Notes: generated by a model not told the origin, from the letters alone. A DNA stretch of 64,000 nt from Microglena sp. YARC (GCA_022414725.1 CM039464.1:8723447-8787446); one strand, 5' to 3'; shown: positions 31,580-44,194, counted from the stretch's first letter. Numbers and translations are program-made.

Positions 31580-31882
31580 TATCAGCTTGGATAACACTCC
31601 GGAGAGTGGACTTAGTGTGTGCAGCACGCCAATCTATAAATGCGGAGACGAGAATAAATATTACAAAAGATAGTGGAACCATAAAGGGACACCAGCGGAG
31701 GAAAGGGGGGGCGGTAGCCTGGAACCTGATCAGGGTACAGGTTAGACAGCGCGTGTCAGAAGAACCGATGACGCAGTCAACAGTAAGCTGACATAGTACT
31801 GTCAGGACCGATAGTTCTAAGGAAGTACATAAGTAGTCACCAAGTCATAAAACGCGTGAGAGCACCGCAATTCATGCTGACA
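31580..31882 (-). repeat. Copia-1 5' LTR
   Basis: Similar to the copia-2 LTRs: it begins TGTCAGCATG, contains 'GGTGCTCTCACGCGTTTTAT', and ends CAAGCTGATA just before the gag leader. It is clearly more diverged from the copia-2 LTRs than these are from each other, so copia-1 belongs to an older or different subfamily. No second LTR was found. Confidence 0.75.
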
Positions 31883-32429
31883 GTACCGGTACATATTACC
31901 AGGAGATGAGAAGTTGAAGACAAATCCAACAATCTCGTTTTTCGTAATGGGAGCCGTCTCGATAAGGCAGGTAAATCTAACGGCTTAGAACGCTAAACCC
32001 AGAAAAATAGCTCGTAAACATACGTCCTGGCTGTCATGGTTCTGGATTGGATTTTTACATGGATTTCAGCCAACTCTAGGCTGCTCGCCATCTTCCAATG
32101 CAAAATTCCAGAAACCAGGGAGCAACTGTGGGATTAGATAGGTTATAGTCCTGTCCAGGAGTTTGATAATTGCGATTTTCATGGCGATATCTTTCGTTCC
32201 ATACTTAGCGATTGATCCGCCAGTGGTGGCTCTTGAGTTTAATTCGCTTTCTGCTGGTAGCTTCAATTAGCTTGCTTCTAATCCACATCTGCGGGAAAAT
32301 TGAATCTGACAGGTCACTTTTTCCGAAGCACATTTCGTAGGCGCTACTTCTCCTCCGCATAAGCGGAGACTGGAATCGGGATGCGGCGACGCTAGGCTTT
32401 GCAATGATCATCAATTCGCGCACTTTCCT
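31883..32429. other. Interval between copia-1 and the LINE, no gene seen
   Basis: No reading frame or family was recognised. Around 32235-32290 words such as 'TTCAATTAGCTTGCTTCTAA' resemble sequence beyond the far end of the LINE (about 41310-41400, 'TTCAATTGCTTCTAATCCGC'). This may mean that the LINE inserted in a repeated target. Confidence 0.4.
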
Positions 32430-32432
32430 GAT

Positions 32433-33161
32433 TTGAGATGTCCACTCAAACCAGATTTGCCGAATTCTCTAACCCCCCTCTCCTCCCCAATGATCAATAA
32501 CAACTGCCGGCGACCAAGCATCCCGATTCCGGGCAAGAAGCACCTTGGAGAAGTCCAAACGCAGATTGCCCGCAGGAGGGAGGTAGGGGAATGCGAAGCC
32601 CCCAACACCAGTGCTTGGAACCCTGTCCACACACTCAATACCAAATCTGCGAAAGTGACAGATCACCCCAACATTAAAATATCCTCACCTTTCAATGGAC
32701 AACCTGGACAACAAGATCCTACAGGCAGCATCCGTGCTGAGAGCAAAAGCTCCAAGGATCTACCTAGGACCCACGCTGAACCAAGTTCTGCCAAACCTAA
32801 AAATCATCCCAACCCTAATCAATCAAAAAATATCTTGAACAAACTGGACAGACGAAATCCTCCTACTACGAACTCTGTCATCCACCTTATCATTGCCCTT
32901 CTTTTCGTCAACCGTTTGAATTTCACCGCCGCTTCAACAGTCTCTCTCCGCACTCCTTATCTTTCTTCGCACCTAACACTTACCCAGCCACCAGCATTTA
33001 TTCAATGGGAGCTCAACAAAACAGGGTGCAACAAGGTAAGATCGATAGGAAATCGAACCGCCGCGAGAAACAAGCTGCTAATTCCCGCCTCGCTTTCCCA
33101 CCTTCTCACCACACCGCCGCATACCTCGTTCCCCTGGCTACCACACCGCACTATCTTATAA
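32433..33161 (+). pseudogene. LINE 5' open frame, unknown
   Basis: 242 codons, Pro/Asn/Lys/Ser-rich, without recognised domains. It overlaps the next frame from 33005 to 33161. The shift between them near 33010 may be a mutation, making this the N-terminal part of one LINE protein. Confidence 0.35.
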
Positions 33162-34699
33162 ACTGCAAACATCTCAACACTACACTCATTGGCCATCTTC
33201 GAAACCCCGTATTCTCTAAGCCTCTCACAGCTACTAATACCGCCCCTCGCGGCGTGGGTGCAAATCCCGATATGCCCCTCGTGGCATTGTCGTCTCTGAC
33301 AATTAATACAGCCTCTCATGGTGTGGGTGCAAGTCCCGATGTGCCCCTCGTGGCATCATCGTCTCTGACGATTAATACAGCCTCCCATGGCGTGGGTGCA
33401 AGTCCCGATGTGCCCCTCATGGCATTGTCGTCCTCGACAACATTAATCAATGACGAAGTTGCAAGTCCCTATGCTCACAGCCAACTTTACAATCAACCCT
33501 GGACAACTGTGTCCTACAACTCTTCTCTCATCTTCTGCAAAACTCTTCTGATTGTTCCTCTCCTTCTGGCTACTTGTTGGATCCTAGGGTGTACCAAGCT
33601 ATTGACAACACTACAGAGTACACTCACTATTGACAAGTCAACCGTGAATAGCTTCTGTCTTCTTAATTCCTCTGTAAAGCAGAATTCTAGCTGTGAACCT
33701 AATAGGAAATCCTGTACTTAGGACTTTAGAACTTTGATTCATCCTACCTGGGATACAGCTCCTAGGGGAGGTAGACCTACTCCCAGACTTCGTTCCACTC
33801 CTGTAAACAGCTCTAGCTATTGGGAACCTCAAATAGACTGTCACTGTCAAGTTCATTCTATTAACGCCTACCTCGGATACAAGGCCCTGGACTACAAAGA
33901 GGTCCTACAGTTCTCCATAAACCTCAACACACACGTCACTAACTACACTCAACATGAGTGGGACCTAGAACGTTGCTATTTCAACAAACTAACCGGTAAC
34001 TACACAATCCCTTTAGTCAACTATTACCTGGCTAACAGGAAATCTCACTTAGGCTCTCTCACTGGCCACAGGAACTCACAAACATATACTCCATCCCATC
34101 CTCCCCCTACTACACCAACAACTGAAGACACATCTGAGAATTATTCTGCAGGAATTATGCCTGGCAGCACTAAACAGCAAATTTTATCTCGGCTTCCTCC
34201 CAGCTGCTCAAGGTTTATCCTCCACTACAATTGTGGATATGGACATGCTATCACCATTAAGCAAATAAATGGTAAGTGGTGGGACATGAACTCTGAACAC
34301 AACGGCCCTAGTCTTCTCCACTCACAAGATTGGATAAAACTCCAAGGGCACATCTACACTCTTACCAAAACATCATCACTCTCCTTCCTTTCACACCCTT
34401 TTCAACCAGAAATTAACCACACACCAGGCCACCCTATTAGGGAGACTGTTGACATGATCCCCTCTACTAGTAACACCACACCCACTCATAACCATCCTGA
34501 CTCTCCCCACAGTATGGATTACATAACTTCCCCAGGGTCTGCAGAACTCACAGATCACAACTTACCGGATCAGGATAACTTCTCAGATCTAACTTTCTCA
34601 GATCTCCTAGACTCCACCTTATCAGATCAAGAAGATCCCATAGATTCTCCCTCTTTAAATCAAAAAGACCTCACAGAAACTATTTTACTTAGTCTCTGA
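33005..34699 (+). pseudogene. LINE N-terminal protein with Josephin-like cysteine peptidase domain
   Basis: One frame with a single in-frame TAG at 33719-33721. The first part contains three copies of a 23-residue repeat ('HGVGASPDVPLVASSSLTI'; 33235-33450). A hydrophobic segment lies near 33520-33590 ('LIVPLLLATCWILGC'). After the stop, 'HCQVHSINAYLG' (33840-33875) matches the C-x-x-H-x-x-N-x-x-L active-site pattern of Josephin peptidases. 'YGHAITIKQINGKWWDMNSE' (~34230-34290) gives the His and the N/D position, followed by 'GPSLL'. An acidic, Asp/Leu/Ser-repeated tail follows ('SDLTFSDLLDSTLSDQED'). A role in deubiquitination or self-processing is inference. Confidence 0.6.
33235..33450 (+). 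repeat. 69-bp tandem repeat in the LINE coding region
   Basis: Three copies with a period of exactly 69 bp ('ATTAATACAGCC' at 33302 and 33371), in frame and encoding a 23-residue repeat. Confidence 0.85.
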
Positions 34700-35755
34700 C
34701 GATGAGGAACCTCCCAAATCAAAACAAAAAACATCTCCTGCAAAGAAAAATAATTTAACTACAAAACGCTCACACACCTGCACACACCAGATGCACAACA
34801 CACCTCTCCCTATACCTAGCAAAGTTGTCCTTCCTGACTTCACTAAGTTCCGTCAGTGCAGGATTTTTGGGGCAGAACCTCCTACCAAGAAACCTGCTCC
34901 TTCCAGACTCACCACCAAAACCCTCCCACTTGACCACTTGACCCTGGAACAACAAATTACCTCCTCTCTCTTTCCTCCTCCCAACCTTGACACACCACCT
35001 CACAATCCAACACCCCAACTGCAACTCCCTCTCAAGCAACAGGACATGGCTAAAGCCAAAGAGGCAATCTCAAATAAATTTCTCCATCAATTCCAACACA
35101 GCCACATCAACATAAATAAAGCCTGGACTATAGCACAAACTTTACTGGGAGAAGATAAAAACATCTGCACACATCCAATCTATTAGACAAGAACTCACAG
35201 CCACCATGCCAGAAAATCTTAACAGCATGGCAGATCATCTCATGATCACTCTACACCAAGCTCTTTCCATCATGACTGACATCTGCCCCACTAAGTCTAG
35301 CACACCAGGCATTTTCTTGCCCAGACAAACTGCTAAAACTTACAGACGTCTTAACTACCATATTAAACACATTAAAGCACTTCGAACAGCCTCCACCCAC
35401 CTTGACCAACAACAATACATGGAGCTCAGAAGCACACCTCATACGGCAGGTACATACTCACCTACCACTAAAATTAAAATACAACAACACCTACAAAACT
35501 TACTACTCCCAGACTACTGCCTCTCTCTAACTGCTGATATTCAACAAAGTATTACAGAACTACGTCACATGCAGGCTGCACTCAAAGAGGAGAGAGCAAC
35601 TGCCTCCATCAAGAAATTCAGACGCCGCCTCAGCACACTGGCACGACAAACTCACAGGTATATTTTCTCTCCTGAAAATTACACACACACCCACTGCCCT
35701 ACTGGGCGCATCCTCGAACACACTTAGCACCAGTACCCAGGGTCTCCTGGAAGTT
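34700..35755 (+). pseudogene. LINE region between peptidase and RT domains
   Basis: Open frames alternate by frameshift. One starts with 'SDDEEPPKSKQK' near 34700 and runs on to 35186. Another runs from about 35170 to 35727 and contains helical, charged sequence ('KEERATASIKKFRRRLSTLA') typical of the stretch before a LINE RT. No APE endonuclease motif was seen. Confidence 0.5.
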
Positions 35756-37455
35756 TTGACCAAACACATGGGTAAACTTATGTCACCTCCCACACCACCC
35801 ATCTCAGATGATTATACCCGACATGCCACTCCCCCTCCATGGGAAACACACACAGACAAATACCACCTTGAAACTCCAGCCAACTCCATACAAACCACTG
35901 CCTCCCCGTACACCTATCTCTCCTCCTCAACCACCTATGATGACTGCATCAGGAAACTCTCCACTGACAAAGCCACAGGCCCAGACGGGATACCTAATGA
36001 ACTACTTACGTGCCTCCCACAGGAAATGCACCTCACCATACACAAACCCATGCAGCTAGTATGGATCCTGGGAGAAACACCAGACTGCTGGAAAATCTCT
36101 CACACAGTCATGCTCTACAAAAAATCAGATCCCTGCTTACCTCAAAATTACAGGCCAATAGGCCTTAACAATGCTGTAGCCAAACTCTGGACCTCCCTTG
36201 TTACCAACACTATTACTACCTACTCTGAAACCAATCACATTCTTAGTGCCTGCCAGGAGGGTTTCAGAAAAGACAAAAGTACCTATAGACAACTCCTGAC
36301 CCTACTCCACAACATTGAGGATGCTGCCCTCTTCCATCAGGACCTTTATGCTGCCTACTTTGACTTTAGCTCTGCCTTCAACATGATTGATCACCAAAAA
36401 ACTTCTCTGCATTATGCACAACTTGGGCTATACCCATGTCCCTATAGATACAATTAAAGGAATTTACACGAACTCTACTACACATATCCTCCTCAACAAC
36501 ACATCTGGCTCCCCTATCCCCATCACTAGGGGCACTATCCAGGGAGACACTCTCTCCCCCTTACTCTTCATTATTTTTCTAGAACCCCTACACAGATGGC
36601 TCCGTTCTGGAGGACGAGGATACAGAGCAGCATCCCTACCCCCCACAACAGCAGATGAAAACCACACTAGCAGCCTGGGGTATGCTGACGACACTGCCGT
36701 CCTAACCGGCAGCTCAGAGGACCTTCGCATCCAATGTGGTAAAGTTCAAACTTTTAGTATCTGGTCGGGCATCCCCCTTAATGCCACTAAATGTGTGCTT
36801 AGCGGCATACTCCACAAATCACACCCCTCACAACCTACTCACAACAACACTCTCAAACAAAGGCTAGAAAAAATTCCTTTAGGAAATTCCTATGCTACCT
36901 ACCAGCCGCCAGACCAAGCCTATAAATACCTGGGGGTTCACATCTCACTTACCTTAAATTGGAAAACTCAACTCCACTCTACTATCGAAACCATCCACAA
37001 CAAAGGCTTGAGTATCCTTACTAAAGCTAAAAATAGGGCAACCTCCACCCAATGTCTACGAATAATCTCACAATGTGTCAGAGCAGCTATTAAATATCCT
37101 ATGATAGTGGCTCCCTTCTCACTAACCGACATTCATGTCATTGACAGAGGCAGTATTAAAAACAGTTAAACTCTGCTGCACCCTTCCTAGATCCTTTCCG
37201 ACAAGAGCACTCCACCTCCCTAAAACAGAGGCAGGACTAGGGGTGCCCTCTCTACTCACTGAATATACTCAGATTACTGCAGCAGCCCTCACCCAGTCCA
37301 TGAACGACCAAGGTCACCTGGGAATTCTCACCAGGGCTCTTCTTGACAAATCAACCTTCACCATGACCACTCTAGATCCTCTCTCTCTCTCCAGCAAGCA
37401 ACTTAAATATATGTCCCTAGCCCGCAGCTGGAAATTATTAAAAAATCTGACATAA
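35756..37455 (+). pseudogene. LINE reverse transcriptase
   Basis: RT signatures in order: 'DKATGPDGIPNELL' (motif 1), 'QNYRPIGLNNAVAKLW' (motif 2), 'EGFRKDKST' and 'AAYFDFSSAFNMIDH' (motif A), 'RGTIQGDTLSPLLFIIFL' (motif B), 'LGYADDTAVLTGS' (catalytic YADD), 'KYLGVHI' (motif E-like). Frame breaks lie near 36385-36455 and 37130-37170. The enzyme primes cDNA synthesis at the nicked target. Confidence 0.92.
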
Positions 37456-39568
37456 CAATTTCTTGGAATGACACAGAACTTCTTGACAAACTTCACATAC
37501 ACTCTCTCCCTCTTCCACCACAGGCAATCCCTATCTCACTCATGACTCCTTTTCACGACCTGGTCACCCCCATGGGAACTCATCTTATCAGCACTACAGA
37601 CCTCTCTCTTATTACTTCACACAAAATTACTAAACACCACAAACGATCCCTGAACCGCCTCACCGCACACCTCTCCTCCCTCCAAACCGTCATTCCTCCA
37701 ACTCACTCTGACCCACTCCCCCTCTCCCACAGGCAACTTGCGCCTGGCTACGCAATCTCGCAGAACACGACAGACAACGTTAAATTTCCTGCTCCTATCG
37801 AATCCTCCACCCCACTCACCCAGCGCTACCAACCTCACGCCTCCGTTACTGATGCAGACTACGAGGCGGACCCCACTGGGGACCTGGAAGGAAACCAATG
37901 GTGGGCGTGGCCCACGCAGATCGCAGGCAGTCACGCACACCAAGCATGGGGCTGCCCCAACAGTGACGCCACCTGGTCAGCGCGCCAATACTAATGCAAA
38001 TCTTGGATCCGACACTCCTCCTCCTCCAAATTCTACCGCGCATATAAAATAACCTCCACCTCGCACCCTGACAGGATCCGCGAGGCCATGACATCCCAGC
38101 CAGCAGCGCACCTGCACCTCCGGCGCGCCTGCTTCACCTTACTTACGGATCTCAATACAGAGCCCTGCACATTACGAGCTGGCGGGGCAAGCGCTCTTAC
38201 AACGACGACAAACCTGCCACCACCACCGTTGTCCACGTCCAATGGGCCCCAACCATCATGCACAACGACCATATCAACTCCTACACACGCATGGGATACA
38301 GCATCCACCACTGCACACCTCTTACCTCCACTACCTCCACCATACACTGGAAGCCTCAATCTCACCATGCGGCTCACCTTGTTGAACTGGTGGGACAACC
38401 AGCATATGACCAATTAACCCACACCTTTAAAACCACTCCTCCGATAACCACACACCTCAATCCCAGGAAGGACATCCACCTCACTAACCTCCAGCAACAA
38501 GGCCAATGGGCCATCTCCCCAGGATTTAATGCTGACAATCATAATCTGGTTCACAAACTTTTACACATCGACACACATGACAGGCACCCAGACTGGGACA
38601 TTCAACCACCCTCCGCCTACATTATACAAACAGGCATCCTAACTACTTTGGATGACCAATCCACACACACACATACCAACGCTTCATATCTTTATAACCC
38701 CACAGGTCACTGTCTTGGGCACATTCCAACGACAGGCTCACCTCTCTTAAACAAAACTATGACCACTTTAAAATCACCACCCCACCAAATGGAACCAACT
38801 GACCCAAGGAGGAACATACCACACTGACTTAGCTGCCCTCTTCACCAGATACAGAGCTGCTCCTGCTGCCACTAACATCCTGTCTCCCTTCCTCTACCAA
38901 GCAGCAGCTGCCTTGGGCATTACTCACCACCGTACCTCCAATCCTCTTAGCTATGACCAAAGCCTCACCAGCTTCTCTTCTACCAGCCCTGCTGACCAGC
39001 TCTTTGGCTCCAACCAAGACCCCTTTCTTACCATCTGGACTGGGGGCTCACTGGTGGACATTCCCAACTCCACCACACAAGCACACCAAGCTCTAAGGTG
39101 GGCTCTAGCCAGTGCTGACCATGCTGAAAATACTCTCAGCCCTACCTGCACCCTGATGCTCCTCCCTGATGACCTTGCTGCCCCTTACAAAAACTCTCCT
39201 CCATCACTCCTGGATTCACTACATTGACTCTAGACCACAGTCTGAATTTTATACTACCTCTGAATTTGGCTTGGCAGCAAATCTCACACCCCACCCTCCA
39301 CTCAAAAATTACACCTAATTCTTATATGCAACCCCCACAGCCAAGCTACTTACTTTCCTAAACTCCCAGATTTTATCGACCAATGGACATACTACATGCA
39401 AAGCCTCTCCTCATCCTGGGAGCCCTCTACTATCACACCACCTTCCACACTTACTTCCACTGACATTGTCATCACCTACCCTCGGAAACTTAAATCTCTT
39501 ACCAAAAATCCCTGGCAACCTCTACTCCACCAGCCACCCTCCTCCCTCTCCTCTTACATCACCCACCC
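37456..39568 (+). pseudogene. LINE region between RT and RNase H, degenerate
   Basis: A patchwork of short plus-strand frames rich in Thr, Pro, His and Leu with no recognised domain. The longest is 38258-38827. It continues the pol coding strand with many frame breaks, and the composition stays like that of the flanking LINE coding sequence. Confidence 0.45.
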
Positions 39569-40270
39569 TTGTCTTTACCTTGCTACCCCTCCTCTGGCCT
39601 CCAGGTCTACACAGATGGTAGCCTAATAAAAGGTAAACCAGGGCATCCTAGCAAAATAGGTGCTGCAGTATATGTCCCGGCTGCAGGACAAAGCTACACC
39701 ATCAACCCTGGGGGAATAGGGGCTACCAAAACTAACAACCGGGCAGAATTGGTAGCCATCCACCAAGCCCTTCTCAACATTGATTATGATAAATCTCTTA
39801 CCCTTCATACAGACAGCCTCTGCTCTCTTCAACTTATACAAAAAATGATTCATGACCCCACCACAACAACCCGTTCCATCCATACTAAATTACTGCAATC
39901 AATTCAAAAACACCTCATTCAACGCATCCTGCATGGCTCACCACACACCCTTTGTAAAGTCCGCTCCCACACAGGTATCCTTGGAAATGACAGAGCAGAC
40001 ACTCTGGCACGCAAGGCAGCTGAGCACCCTACTTCAACTAATTTTACTGATAACACTGGGGAAATCCCCCGCCACAATGTTTACTGGCCTACAGTTCAAC
40101 CTCCTCGTACTCCCATGGGAGATATACCCCCAAGAATTTTAGCACCTAACCTTACACAAGGTATCACCTCTAACCTACCCACTAGCTGCCACCTTGGTCA
40201 ACACCCTCTTAAAGGGATTTATGCAACACCTGGGCTGAAAACACCCCCACCAACTTCCTCAAGCCAGTAA
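39569..40270 (+). pseudogene. LINE RNase H domain
   Basis: Type I RNase H with all four acidic positions visible: 'VYTDGSLI', 'NNRAELVAIHQAL', 'LHTDSLCSLQ', 'GNDRADTLARKA', plus 'VRSHTGI' with the usual His. A proline-rich stretch follows. The open frame ends at 40270 by a frameshift, after which the zinc finger follows in another frame. Confidence 0.9.
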
Positions 40271-41056
40271 CAAATTTTGGACCTCAACCCTTATCCAGCA
40301 TAAAACTAAATTCCACATCCTTAAAGCCCGCTGGGGTAGACTGTGGAACCGTAAACTTGCATTCCGCTGGAAACTTCCTTATATTACCAGCACTCACCCA
40401 CCCACGAACTCCCTATGCCCCACCTGCCACACCTGTGAGGACGGAGCGGGCCACATCCTGGCAGGCTGCACACACCGGACTTTCAAGGGCTCTACATCAA
40501 GAGACATGACGCCGCAGTGCGACTCATCCACAAGGCCATCTGCACAGGAGCCCTAGGATCTCGCAGAATGATCATGGACGCTGGCAAGGAAGAGGACCTG
40601 CCCAGGGGGGTCCTGGGCAAACGTCTCCCTGACTGGCTACGCCCCTCCACTATTACTGTAGCGGACTGGAAGAGAATGAGACCTGATCTTGCCGTCCTAC
40701 CCGACATAGACTCTCCTACCTGTATGTCTGATAAAGAACTCTGGGTTCTTGAGCTTGGATACTGCTCTGATACTAATCATGCTACTAAGTTTATTACTAA
40801 ACATGCCCAACATGTTGAATTAGTAAATGGCCTTCGATCGGCTGGATACCTTGTTCACTATGAAGTCATTACCGTTGGTACAAATGGTACTATTCCTACC
40901 TCTTTTTTGACTTCTATGACCACTCTTGGACTCCAGAGATCCTGTGCCCTCAAACTGGCGGACATAATCCATTCTCACACCATTACTAGTTTCCAGAGTA
41001 TTTTACAGTGCAGACGCTTTATGGAAGCACACCCCGGGTCGATACCCGGGGACTAG
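40271..41056 (+). pseudogene. LINE zinc finger and restriction-like endonuclease (RLE)
   Basis: 'ARWGRLWNRKLAFRW' precedes a zinc-finger-like 'CPTCHTCEDGAGHILAGC'. After a frameshift near 40490 comes 'KRHDAAVRLIHKAI', then 'RMRPDLAVLP' and 'ELWVLELGYCSDT', the (R)PD...E-type catalytic core of R2/CRE/Dualen-type endonucleases. The frame ends at 41056. RLEs nick the target DNA to prime reverse transcription. Confidence 0.8.
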
Positions 41057-41280
41057 CACACAGACCGTCCCCCCTCTCAGGTTTTGTCTTGACGGCTGTA
41101 TTGTGCCGGTGCTTCCCAACCGGGGTGAAAACCCCCCGTATTAAGCTGCACTGGCATGATGGGGCTACGATGCCTGTCATTCAGGCATCGGTGGTAATTC
41201 TTTTTACTGAGATGGTCCTACGGTGACTATAGCTAGCTCTGGCTTACGCTATGGTGTCCTTAACTTCACGTCCTGTGAGT

Positions 41281-42071
41281 AACGGTTCTACACGGATGTA
41301 ACAATTTCAATTTCAATTGCTTCTAATCCGCTTCCAGCTGCAAATTGCTCGCTGCCTGCTGTTAATTCGTTTGCAGCTTCAATTCGCTCGCTGCTAATTA
41401 GCCTGCAGCCCCAAGTCAAAACCCAAAAAAATAAAAGGCAGTTGCGCAAGAAAAGCAATACAAAAATGGCAGATGCGCTTGAGAAGCAAAACACAAAATG
41501 ACTAAATGTTGGCCAGGACAAATCCACAGCCCCACACCACAACTTACAGGGGTTCTTCCAACAATCCATTTATTAACATCTTACAATCTGACTATCTGAG
41601 TGCAATAAAGCAAGAAATTGAATTAGCGGTGTGTTCATGATCAATTGTTACGTTACAAACTACCGGAACGAGTGATCTGCACATATGGTATTGACGGTTA
41701 GGGTTTTTTAATGTGTACAGACTTGAGATTGGGTCCCTGCAATTTTGCCCCATTGTCTTATTACCATTCTTTTCACGGGTGCAGCTTCCTTGAAAGTTGA
41801 AACTCTGGAGGTTGTAACTTGAAAGTACCGGTAGCTGATAAATTGAACCGGTAGTGTGCTACGAATTGAGATGATAACCACGATGAAACACAGTCAGCTG
41901 AAAAGCATAAACTCTTCTAACTCGCTTTGGCCCTTGGCTCCTTTGTCTTACACAAACAACGTTCGTCGATACATTATAATCCCAGCAATTTAGAATTGAA
42001 CATGTTAATTCAAGGTTGGGCAAGTTCCCATCAAATCATTGAACTTAATTTCCACTGTAGCACAAACTCAG

Positions 42072-42106
<35 letters not shown>

Positions 42107-44194
42107 CACACACACACACCCACACACACCCGTCGGTAAAACGATTGTTTGGGGTTCAGTTCATCAGTGCCTTTTCGTTTAAGCCCCTCCTGTCATGGTT
42201 GGGAAATTCCCTTTAGCCTATATGGTCTACCACTGGACTATACCAACATACAAAAAGTCCCCTTACGTCAGATTTTAGCCTATCTGACTACCCCTGACTT
42301 CAAGGTAGACAAAGCTTTCCTTTCCGGCAACAAGCAGCAGCTTGCATATATGTATAGGTACACACATACAAGTCAAAGCAACCGTGATAAACTGACTGTT
42401 TGTACTGCTTCAACGCACAACAGCAAAACAACTCCGGTAGACTAGTGCTCGTAGTAGCGGTCGGCCCCAGTGCAAGCAAACAGGCCGGCGCCCTCAACCT
42501 CACGCCTTGTGATAAGGCAGACTATTTGTTTATTTACTGGTAGTAGCAGGTGCCGGTATTACCAGTCATACCTTCTTGACTGGGAAGAGCCATAAAGGAG
42601 CCCATCAAACACACAGCTAGAACTTCAACCTTGCGCCTTGTAATAAGGCATACTATTCCTTTTTTACTGGTAGTAGCAGGTGCCGGTGGTACCTTCTTGT
42701 CTGGGAAGAGCCATAAAGGAGCCCATCAAACACACCTACAAGACGAAATCAAACCAATTCAGGGTTACTAGAATGCTACCACCTAGAAAATATTAAACAT
42801 TCATTTCTTCACGTAAATGTGTCTGCTAATCAGCCTAATAGTGCAGACATCAACATAGCTTTTCTTTTCAGCCACGATCAGCAGGTTCTAGGAAAATCCA
42901 TGAGCCAGCCACTGGGCTGAGCCCCAACATTTAAACAGGACTGGAAAGCTGATTCTTTCAGCTTCCAGATGCACTATGATGCGTTAGATTTGGCTGAAGA
43001 GCCAGTCAGGAGAGCTGCCTAGAGGCTGCTTCTCGTAGCGAAAATAAAATCCCTGGACATCTAGCTTGCGATGCAAGCCTTGTATGGAAGCATGAATCAT
43101 GCTGACTAGTACCTTGCATGAGTCCACTGTTCCTTTTTTTTGCTTTTTGTATCAACTTCTAGGCAGCTCCCTTTCCCCGTCCGTGAGCCAAACCTGGAGC
43201 TAGCCAGTGCGTCTGAAAGTTGACATTTCGGGCATTTCAATGCAACTGAAAGATTTTGCCTAGACCCAGTGGCTGGCTGTTGCAGCTGGCTGGAAGCTGC
43301 CATGCGTAGCCCCAAAAGAAAACAGTGACATCAAGCATGCATGGAAGCATGAAAGAATCAGGCGGACTGGTCCCTTGCATGCGCTGAGTCTTCTGCTAGG
43401 CTACCGTACAAAAAACAAATAAGACACCAAGTGGTACAAAAAACACCACAGTAATTTTGGGGTGCTCCGTTAGAGCCTTTGAGGGGTGCTTTTGGGGTCA
43501 ATAAAGCTGCCGATAGCACCCAGGGTACCTCAGGAGGACCCCCGGCTCTGCTGCCTGAGATACAACTGCATGGCCTGCGTCCAGCGACGCAACAGACCCT
43601 ACCTTCTGGTCAACGGACCCTCCCCACTCTTTGACGTTGCGCCTGCGACGGAGGATGCAACGTCCTGAACAACACTGGTAGCACCGGAAGGCTATTAAGA
43701 GCACGTTGGTGCTACGTCAAGACACTGGCACTCTTATGTTAACAACACAGCCCATATAACTCTTCCTTCACTTCTTCCAGCATTAGACTATCAATATCCC
43801 GTTAGACGCATGGTGGCATACCAGTATCTAGGAGCCTTACATTTATACACTTAGTTGGCAGGTTGCAAGCAAGATAAGTCAGTGCAACGAGCTTTATATG
43901 TACACAATTAGATAGCAGGTTGCAAGCAATATAAGTCAGTGCAACGAGCTTTATATGTACACAATTAGATAGCAGGTTGCAAGCAAGATAAGTCAGTACA
44001 ACGAGCTTTATATGCACAAGCCCTTCCTATCACGGTTGGGCAAGTCTCTTTAGCCTCTTTGGACTACCCCTGGACTGGAACATACATGCATGCAAACATT
44101 TAGGTAGCAGGTTGCAAGCAAGTCAGTACGACGACCTTTACATGCATGCATACATTTAGATAGCAGTTTGCAAGCAAGATAAGACCAACTGGCT
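41281..44194. other. Intergenic region 3' of ATG9, repeats only
   Basis: No gene recognised. 41281-41400: degenerate repeats of 'TTCAATTCGCTCGCTGC' type. 42071-42104: a run of about 33 C followed by CA repeats. 42490-42740: a ~130-bp direct duplication (both copies contain 'ACTGGTAGTAGCAGGTGCCG' and 'GGGAAGAGCCATAAAGGAGC'). 42900-43320: two diverged blocks with 'TTCCAGC' and 'GCATGAA' words. 43848-44175: four or five copies of a ~57-bp unit with 'GCAGGTTGCAAGCAAGATAA'; a related unit recurs near 48115 and 48220. Confidence 0.6.

Larger units (their letters stand above)
7620..31882 (-). mobile_element. Copia-1: Ty1/copia retrotransposon, 3'-truncated, interrupted twice
   Basis: A minus-strand copia element in three blocks. 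31882-31196 holds the 5' LTR and gag start. 24232-21876 holds the rest of gag, the protease and the start of pol. 8565-7620 holds the GAG-pre-integrase and integrase region. The blocks are separated by copia-2 and by the PLV, each flanked by an exact target-site duplication of copia-1 sequence. Removing either insertion with one duplication restores the frame across the junction. Reverse transcriptase, RNase H and the 3' LTR are missing: similarity to copia-2 stops near 7620. The element is dead: it is truncated, split, and its protease active-site Asp is Gly. Confidence 0.9.
32430..41280 (+). mobile_element. Non-LTR retrotransposon (LINE) with peptidase-like, RT, RNase H and RLE domains, broken
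   Basis: A plus-strand element of about 8.8 kb; ends are approximate because no poly-A tail or target duplication was identified. Domains in order: Josephin-like cysteine peptidase (~33820-34400), reverse transcriptase (~35930-36730), RNase H (39600-40030), CCHC-like zinc finger (~40415-40470) and restriction-like endonuclease (40490-41056). RNase H plus RLE recalls the Dualen/RandI elements known from Chlamydomonas, but I see no APE endonuclease. More than ten frame breaks or stops make it non-functional as written. Confidence 0.82.

Noticed and set aside
32433..33161. Independent host gene upstream of the LINE
   Set aside because: It overlaps the LINE frame, has the same base composition and no splice signals or known domain; more likely the LINE 5' end.
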